Shown in pieces: positions 47,588-52,049 of a stretch of 52,049 nt of DNA. The position numbers and the translations under genes were made by a program. Origin of the DNA: a virus; the IMG/VR virus record IMGVR_UViG_3300036857_000074, positions 1-52,049 of that record; one strand, written 5' to 3'. Numbering within the stretch: the stretch's first letter is position 1; each line of letters begins with the position of its first letter. Under the pieces are notes generated by a model. It was given only the letters and a program-made list of their open reading frames with translations. It had not been told where the DNA came from and did not search any database.

Positions 47588-49674
47588 GTACCTGGCCAGT
47601 GTCGTGGGCTGAACCCTGCCGTTGACCGGCTCTCGCCCCGGTAGCGCGGTCCTTCTCCGCCGCCGGGACCGCCGGTATCAAACCGGCCGCTGAACTGTCC
47701 TCTGAATATGGTGAACACGTGACCGCCGTTGTACCACACGGTCGCACCCTCGCCCTCACCAGCAACACCCCAGTTGACAAAGTCGCCGGACACCCGGGCG
47801 GTTGTACGTCCATCCCACATCCCCGCCTTGTACAACGCCAGCGAGGTCGATGAGGAGCAGTCCAGCCGGTCCCCCACCCCAAGCGAGGACAACGCCGGAC
47901 CATGACCGCCGCCGTACAGGTACGAGCCCGTGAACCGCTTGGCCCAGGCGATCATGTCGCCCACCTTGCTGCCTGAGTCCGGGCTCCCGGCTCCGCTCTG
48001 TGTCCCGCCCGGCGTCGTGATCGTCCTCGATGCCTTCTCCTCCGCGGGCTCCAGAGCCGCCTTGGATGGCTGACTGAGGGTGACTTCCGCGATGGGCTTG
48101 AACCAGTCTCGCCGGATGGACGTCACGAGCCACCGGCCGTCCGGGACCTCCCACCCCTCAAGCTCAACAACGCAGCCCGGCGGGGCACCCCACCGCTCCA
48201 GAGAGACGGTCACAACGCACTCGCTGACCGGCTTGCCCCAGTCCGCGTCAAAGGTCAGGTCCAGCACGGCGTTGTCGCCCGGCCGGAACGTGTAGCGGAT
48301 ACGCCGGTTGAACAGCTGCTCCTCCGACATGTAGTACACCGCTTCACCAACAGGAAAGAACTTCCAGTTGACCTCATCCGCGAGCCGTTTGATGGATGTG
48401 TACGCGGACTCGCTCTTGTCCCGGGCGAACTGGTACGCCTTGTTGTATGAGACCTCGTACGATGACGCCGTGCCCTCAGCGGAGCCGCCTGCTCCTCCCC
48501 ACTGGCGGAGCAGCTCAACCGCCGCGGGCTTGGTCTTGTCATACCGGGACGGGTACGCGGAGCCCTGGATGGTCTGGGCGATCTTGCCCTCACTCCAGGA
48601 CGGGAACGCCTTGGCGAGTGCGATGGCTCCCTTCCCGCCGTACGCCCCGGTCCACGATGGTCCGTTGAGGAACCGGTCAACGCACCACTCGATGTTCGTA
48701 GCGTTGGAGCCGTGGATGCCCACTCGGACCTGGAGAATGCCCTGGCTGTCCGCGTCCCCGCTCGCGGAGTTGGACCAGTGGTGCTCGATATTACACGCCT
48801 CCACCAGCGCGATCCGTGGCTTGAGGGAGCCGGTGATCTTGTCAGCTTCCGCGAGGACCCGCTCACAGTTCCGGCGGAGGTCGCCGCTGATTGGATACCG
48901 GGCTCCAGTGTGATCCATCCCGTACAGCTTGGCGTTAGGGCTGAACCCGGCGTCCCCGCCGGAGCCGCCGCCGGAGGTCCGCTTGGATGTCGAGGTCGTG
49001 CCTGCTCCGCCGGACTTGTCGATGGGCTGCCTGACGAGGAGTTCGGGGCAGATGAACGGAGGCTTGATGGTCTTGATCTCCCGCAGCTGGGAGAGGATGA
49101 ACTGTGCTCGCGTCACCTTCCGCCTGCTCGCCCGCCGCTCGCCGCGCTTGCGCTTGAGCAGGTAGATGATCAGGTCCTCAAACACCAGGGTCGCGCTGTC
49201 CTCCGCGTAGCTGTAGCTCACCTTGACGAGTCGGAACCGGGCTCCACGTAGCTTGATCTCGCACGGCTGACCCTGTAGCTCCGGCCGCAACATCGGCTCC
49301 CAACCCTCATCGACCTCCGCCGCCTTGAACTTCTGTTGCTTGGCTGCTCGCCGCTGCTTGGGCGTCAGAGGCTTGGGGATGTACCGCCCTGCTGCCTTGC
49401 TGAATATGTGACTGAACGGGTCCCGGACCTTGATGGTGAGGGTGGAGGCTCCGTCGATGGTCCGCTCCATGGTGACGCTCTCAGTCGCGCCCAGGATGTC
49501 GAGCCCTCTCACCCGCGGGTCCGCCCACTTCAGATCGAGGTCATTCATCCCCATGTACGGCTTGAGCCCAACGTTCTCCCAGATGCGCCACTGTTGGGCT
49601 CGCTTCCAGGTCGTGGACCGCCACTTGTACTCATCGTCCTTGCGGGACTTCCGGCTAGGGGTTGTCTTGGCCAT
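47584..49674 (-). CDS. Baseplate hub with lytic transglycosylase-like and NlpC/P60-like domains
   Basis: A 696-residue protein. Residues 40-215 and 415-545 together resemble a split gpD/XkdQ hub ([60 protein letters not shown]). Inserted at about 265-395 is a lysozyme/transglycosylase-like domain ([20 protein letters not shown], then DSQGILQVR) with Glu297 as candidate catalytic acid. The C-terminus (572-665) is NlpC/P60-like: [25 protein letters not shown] (Cys606) and NGGHVFTIF (His652). It would bind the tail tip and open the cell wall during DNA injection. Confidence 0.84.
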   Translation of the reverse strand: MAKTTPSRKSRKDDEYKWRSTTWKRAQQWRIWENVGLKPYMGMNDLDLKWADPRVRGLDILGATESVTMERTIDGASTLTIKVRDPFSHIFSKAAGRYIPKPLTPKQRRAAKQQKFKAAEVDEGWEPMLRPELQGQPCEIKLRGARFRLVKVSYSYAEDSATLVFEDLIIYLLKRKRGERRASRRKVTRAQFILSQLREIKTIKPPFICPELLVRQPIDKSGGAGTTSTSKRTSGGGSGGDAGFSPNAKLYGMDHTGARYPISGDLRRNCERVLAEADKITGSLKPRIALVEACNIEHHWSNSASGDADSQGILQVRVGIHGSNATNIEWCVDRFLNGPSWTGAYGGKGAIALAKAFPSWSEGKIAQTIQGSAYPSRYDKTKPAAVELLRQWGGAGGSAEGTASSYEVSYNKAYQFARDKSESAYTSIKRLADEVNWKFFPVGEAVYYMSEEQLFNRRIRYTFRPGDNAVLDLTFDADWGKPVSECVVTVSLERWGAPPGCVVELEGWEVPDGRWLVTSIRRDWFKPIAEVTLSQPSKAALEPAEEKASRTITTPGGTQSGAGSPDSGSKVGDMIAWAKRFTGSYLYGGGHGPALSSLGVGDRLDCSSSTSLALYKAGMWDGRTTARVSGDFVNWGVAGEGEGATVWYNGGHVFTIFRGQFSGRFDTGGPGGGEGPRYRGESRSTAGFSPRHWPGT

Positions 49675-50403
49675 CTACTTCTTGGCTCGCTTCTTGGGCT
49701 TGGGCTTGACGACCGGGACCATGATCTGGAGCCCCGCCTTGAGCTTCTGGTTCGCGGACTTGATCACGCCCTTCTTGTTCAGCACCTTGATGTCAGTCCA
49801 CCGACACCGCCGCCCACGAGCGATCTTGACCGGTGTGTCGCCCCGCTTCACCTTGTAGATCACCGTCTTGGGGCGAGCCTGCTTCAGCGCGTTCTTGCGC
49901 AGCGTCTCGTACTGCGGTGGCGACCACTCGATCAGGTGTAGAGTCATGTCCTGACGGATGCGCTTCATCGACCCGTCCCGGATCATCAGGTCCCCAAATG
50001 AGACGGAGCCGATCACCCACTTGTCCGTGGGAAGGTTCGCGAGCCCATCCAGCATCAAGACGCCGGGCTCCGCCTTGGCAGTCCCGCGAGCCACGTCCAC
50101 GACCTCCTGGATCATCTGCTCGACGCCATCGGCGTTGTTCCAGAGGATGTGAAGATCACCCTCAAGCGGCGGAACGCCGGACCAGGTGGTCATGCCGACA
50201 GCGTGTGGGCGGCCGGTCACGTCCCATCCACCAGAGATATCAGCTGGCTTCCAGCCCTCCGGTCCCAGCCAGACCGTCCGGTTGAGCGGTGGCATGTTAC
50301 ACACCAGGTGTATCCGCCCCTGCTTGTGATCGTGACGGAGCCGCCGGACCCGCGCTGCCTGTCGCCCTGCTCCGCCGTAGCCGCGGATGTTCACAACAGC
50401 CAT
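49675..50403 (-). CDS. LysM-containing tail/baseplate protein
   Basis: A 242-residue protein. The C-terminal 55 residues are a LysM module: TVIYKVKRGDTPVKIARGRR, then TDIKVLNKKGVIKSANQKLK and AGLQIMVPVV. The N-terminal part (LHILWNNADGVEQMIQEVVD, WVIGSVSFGDLMIRDGSMKR) fits gp53/XkdP-like baseplate proteins. ATG 50403 shares a base with the tape measure stop. It likely joins the tape measure tip to the hub, with LysM contacting peptidoglycan or the hub. Confidence 0.85.
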   Translation of the reverse strand: MAVVNIRGYGGAGRQAARVRRLRHDHKQGRIHLVCNMPPLNRTVWLGPEGWKPADISGGWDVTGRPHAVGMTTWSGVPPLEGDLHILWNNADGVEQMIQEVVDVARGTAKAEPGVLMLDGLANLPTDKWVIGSVSFGDLMIRDGSMKRIRQDMTLHLIEWSPPQYETLRKNALKQARPKTVIYKVKRGDTPVKIARGRRCRWTDIKVLNKKGVIKSANQKLKAGLQIMVPVVKPKPKKRAKK

Positions 50404-52049
50404 TACGCCACCTTGCCCTTCCGCGCTGCCTCATCGGAGTTCCACTCTCTGACCGACAGCCCGATCTGACGCTTGTCCAGGTACACCGGCGTCGTGATCG
50501 TGACGTGCATCGCGCCCGCCGCCGGTAGCGGCGTGACCATTGCTCCGGCCGGGAGGCTGACAATCTCCGGTCCCTGCTCACCCACGAGAGCAGGACCGCC
50601 CATTCTCATGATCCCGCCCTGCGCCAGAGCCGGGAGCGTGAAGCTAACCGGTCCGACATGGACCTTGTCTCCGAACGGCGTGTTGGCGTTCAACCAGTCA
50701 GCGATACTCCGCCCGACATCGGCCGCGATCCCGACAGCACCAGTGAACATCGACTTGATGATCCCAGGGATCGCGGAGAAGATGGACCTGACTGAGTTGA
50801 CTACAGAGGACGCCGCCGACTTGATCTTGCCAAAGTTCTTGATGATCAGCGCGATGGCGAGCCCGAACGGTCCCGTCAGGATGCCCAACAGGAGAGGCCA
50901 GTTGTTCTTGATCCAGCCGAACACGTTGATGGCTGCGTTCTTGACCCACCCAAACGCCGTCACGACTGCTCGACCCATCGCGTTCACGGCGTCGTGGAAC
51001 CAGCCGACCTTCTTGTACGCCAAGAAGATGGCTGCGCCTAGCGCGATGACGAGCCCGATGACCAACACGATGGGGTTGGCGGACAACGCCGCGTTGAGCA
51101 GCCACTGAGCCGCCGCCCACGCCTTTGCAGCCGCCGCGGTCGCGATGTCGGCCACCTTGTTGGCGATGGTGCTCGCTGTCAGCCCGTCGATAGCTCCCGC
51201 GATGGTGCTCGCGATCATCAGCCCCACGAGAGCCCCGGCTAGCCCCAGCACGGCGTACGTCAACAACTTGGAGTGTGACATCCAGGTCGCGAACGTTTGG
51301 ATCAAAGGAGCCGCTACGTTGGCCAGCGAGGAGATGACCGGGATCAGAGCCGTCCCGATGGCCACCTTGACGCCGGTGGTCGCCATCTTGAGTTCCCGCT
51401 GCTTCTTGGCCAGCTCAAGAGCCTGCTTCCCGGATGCGCCCAAGGGCGGGACCATCTTGTTAGCCGCATCCATCTGCTCCTGTATGCCCTTGGACCCGGA
51501 GTTGAGGATGGGGAGCAGGGCTCGCCCCGCCCGGCCGAACAGCTTCTGGGCCAGAGCCGCCTTCTGGACGCCATCAGGGAGCCCCTTGAAGGAGTCCGCG
51601 ATCATCCCCATCCTGATGTCCATCGGGAGAGCAGCCAGCTGGGCGGACGTCAACCCCAGCTTCGCCAGCGCGGTGTCCGCCGCCTTGGATGGTCCGCCTA
51701 GCCCTCCCAGCGACCGTCCCAGAGTCGCCATCCCCATCTGTAGCTGGTTCGTCTGGATGCCTCGCTCCTTGGCGATCAGCACCCACGCTTGAGCCTGCTT
51801 GGCGTCGAGCCCGGTGACCCGCTGGAGCCCCTTGGTTGACTTGGCGAGGTCGAGCGTGGTGCTGACGGAGCCCTTGAGGAATGACCACGCTTTGACCGTG
51901 ACGCCCGCCGCCGCCGCCGTCTTGAGGAGACTGAGAGCGGTGTTCTTTCCGGACTTCTTGGTCTGTTCGTCCGCCTTCTGAGCGGACTTCCCGATGCCCT
52001 CAACGTCCTTGCTCGCCTGCTTTGCCTGGCCACTGAACTGCCGCTGGCC
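50403..52049 (-). CDS. Tape measure protein, C-terminal part (continues at 277-1)
   Basis: The frame is open to the window end and continues at the left side, giving 564 residues in total. Residues about 270-390 are strongly hydrophobic (LLTYAVLGLAGALVGLMIAS, IVLVIGLVIALGAAIFLAYK), typical of tape measure proteins, followed by NNWPLLLGILTGPFGLAIAL and the familiar C-terminal phrase GGPALVGEQGPEIVSLPAGA. No peptidase domain. The short length implies a tail of roughly 80-90 nm by the usual length rule. It sets tail length and is ejected during infection. Confidence 0.92.
   Translation of the reverse strand, partial: GQRQFSGQAKQASKDVEGIGKSAQKADEQTKKSGKNTALSLLKTAAAAGVTVKAWSFLKGSVSTTLDLAKSTKGLQRVTGLDAKQAQAWVLIAKERGIQTNQLQMGMATLGRSLGGLGGPSKAADTALAKLGLTSAQLAALPMDIRMGMIADSFKGLPDGVQKAALAQKLFGRAGRALLPILNSGSKGIQEQMDAANKMVPPLGASGKQALELAKKQRELKMATTGVKVAIGTALIPVISSLANVAAPLIQTFATWMSHSKLLTYAVLGLAGALVGLMIASTIAGAIDGLTASTIANKVADIATAAAAKAWAAAQWLLNAALSANPIVLVIGLVIALGAAIFLAYKKVGWFHDAVNAMGRAVVTAFGWVKNAAINVFGWIKNNWPLLLGILTGPFGLAIALIIKNFGKIKSAASSVVNSVRSIFSAIPGIIKSMFTGAVGIAADVGRSIADWLNANTPFGDKVHVGPVSFTLPALAQGGIMRMGGPALVGEQGPEIVSLPAGAMVTPLPAAGAMHVTITTPVYLDKRQIGLSVREWNSDEAARKGKVA
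51821..52049. repeat. Terminal direct repeat, right copy
   Basis: Copy of bases 1-229 with T in place of C at the position equivalent to 128. See the left copy. It shows the genome closes into a 51,820-bp circle. Confidence 0.93.

Overview
The window is one complete, circularly permuted genome of a contractile-tailed (myovirus-type) bacteriophage that probably infects an actinobacterium. Bases 1-229 recur at 51821-52049 with one mismatch, so the unit genome is 51,820 bp and the linear ends cut through the tape measure gene. The evidence for a myovirus is a tail sheath, a tail tube, gp25-like, J-like and gpI-like baseplate proteins and a LysM tail protein. The evidence for an actinobacterial host is indirect: high GC, frequent GTG starts, a secreted Rpf-like muralytic protein, ThyX in place of ThyA, and a DnaE-type polymerase. 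No integrase, excisionase, immunity repressor, partition gene or tRNA was recognised.

Every convincing gene lies on the minus strand, so the circle reads as one transcriptional direction (descending coordinates). The late/virion block starts after a terminator-rich gap at 15354-15507: terminase small subunit (15353), zinc-ribbon protein, large terminase, a lysis block (two tiny membrane proteins, a secreted collagen-like protein, amidase endolysin, holin-like protein), portal-MuF fusion, head proteins and Mu-I-like protease/scaffold, decoration and major capsid proteins, connectors, sheath, tube, frameshifted tail assembly chaperones, and the tape measure gene, which crosses the window ends. 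It continues at the top of the window with a LysM protein, a hub carrying two predicted muralytic domains, collagen/C1q-like fibre, duplicated small proteins, a collar fibre, baseplate W, J and gpI.

After gpI comes a terminator-like hairpin, then an early promoter at about 41100-41150 and the early/replication block running down to about 15500. It contains small DNA-binding and zinc proteins, DUF6011 and DUF2786 proteins, a SNF2-family helicase, a MazG-like protein, the Rpf-like protein, a Cas4/RecB-like nuclease with Sak4-like ATPase and acidic SSB-like protein (a recombination module), a redox/nucleotide accessory cassette (FAD-Rossmann, HAD, SDR, VOC, Nmad1-like), an HNH endonuclease, DnaE polymerase with PHP domain, a divergent ThyX, a TOPRIM-helicase and a RuvC-like resolvase.

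The least explained parts are regulatory. Three promoter-like elements keep -35/-10 boxes and spacing and carry a dyad whose arms covary. A family of composite repeats (a TAGGGTACAG-type core plus GAGAWTGGCAGAG) sits near gene starts. A 300-bp AT-rich gap at 41935-42237 holds iterons and inverted repeats and is an origin candidate. A palindrome cluster lies beside the primase-helicase. Several genes are very short or start unusually (a CTG-start ORF at 38571-38822, a 27-codon ORF at 33413-33496, lysis-block proteins of 30 and 53 codons).
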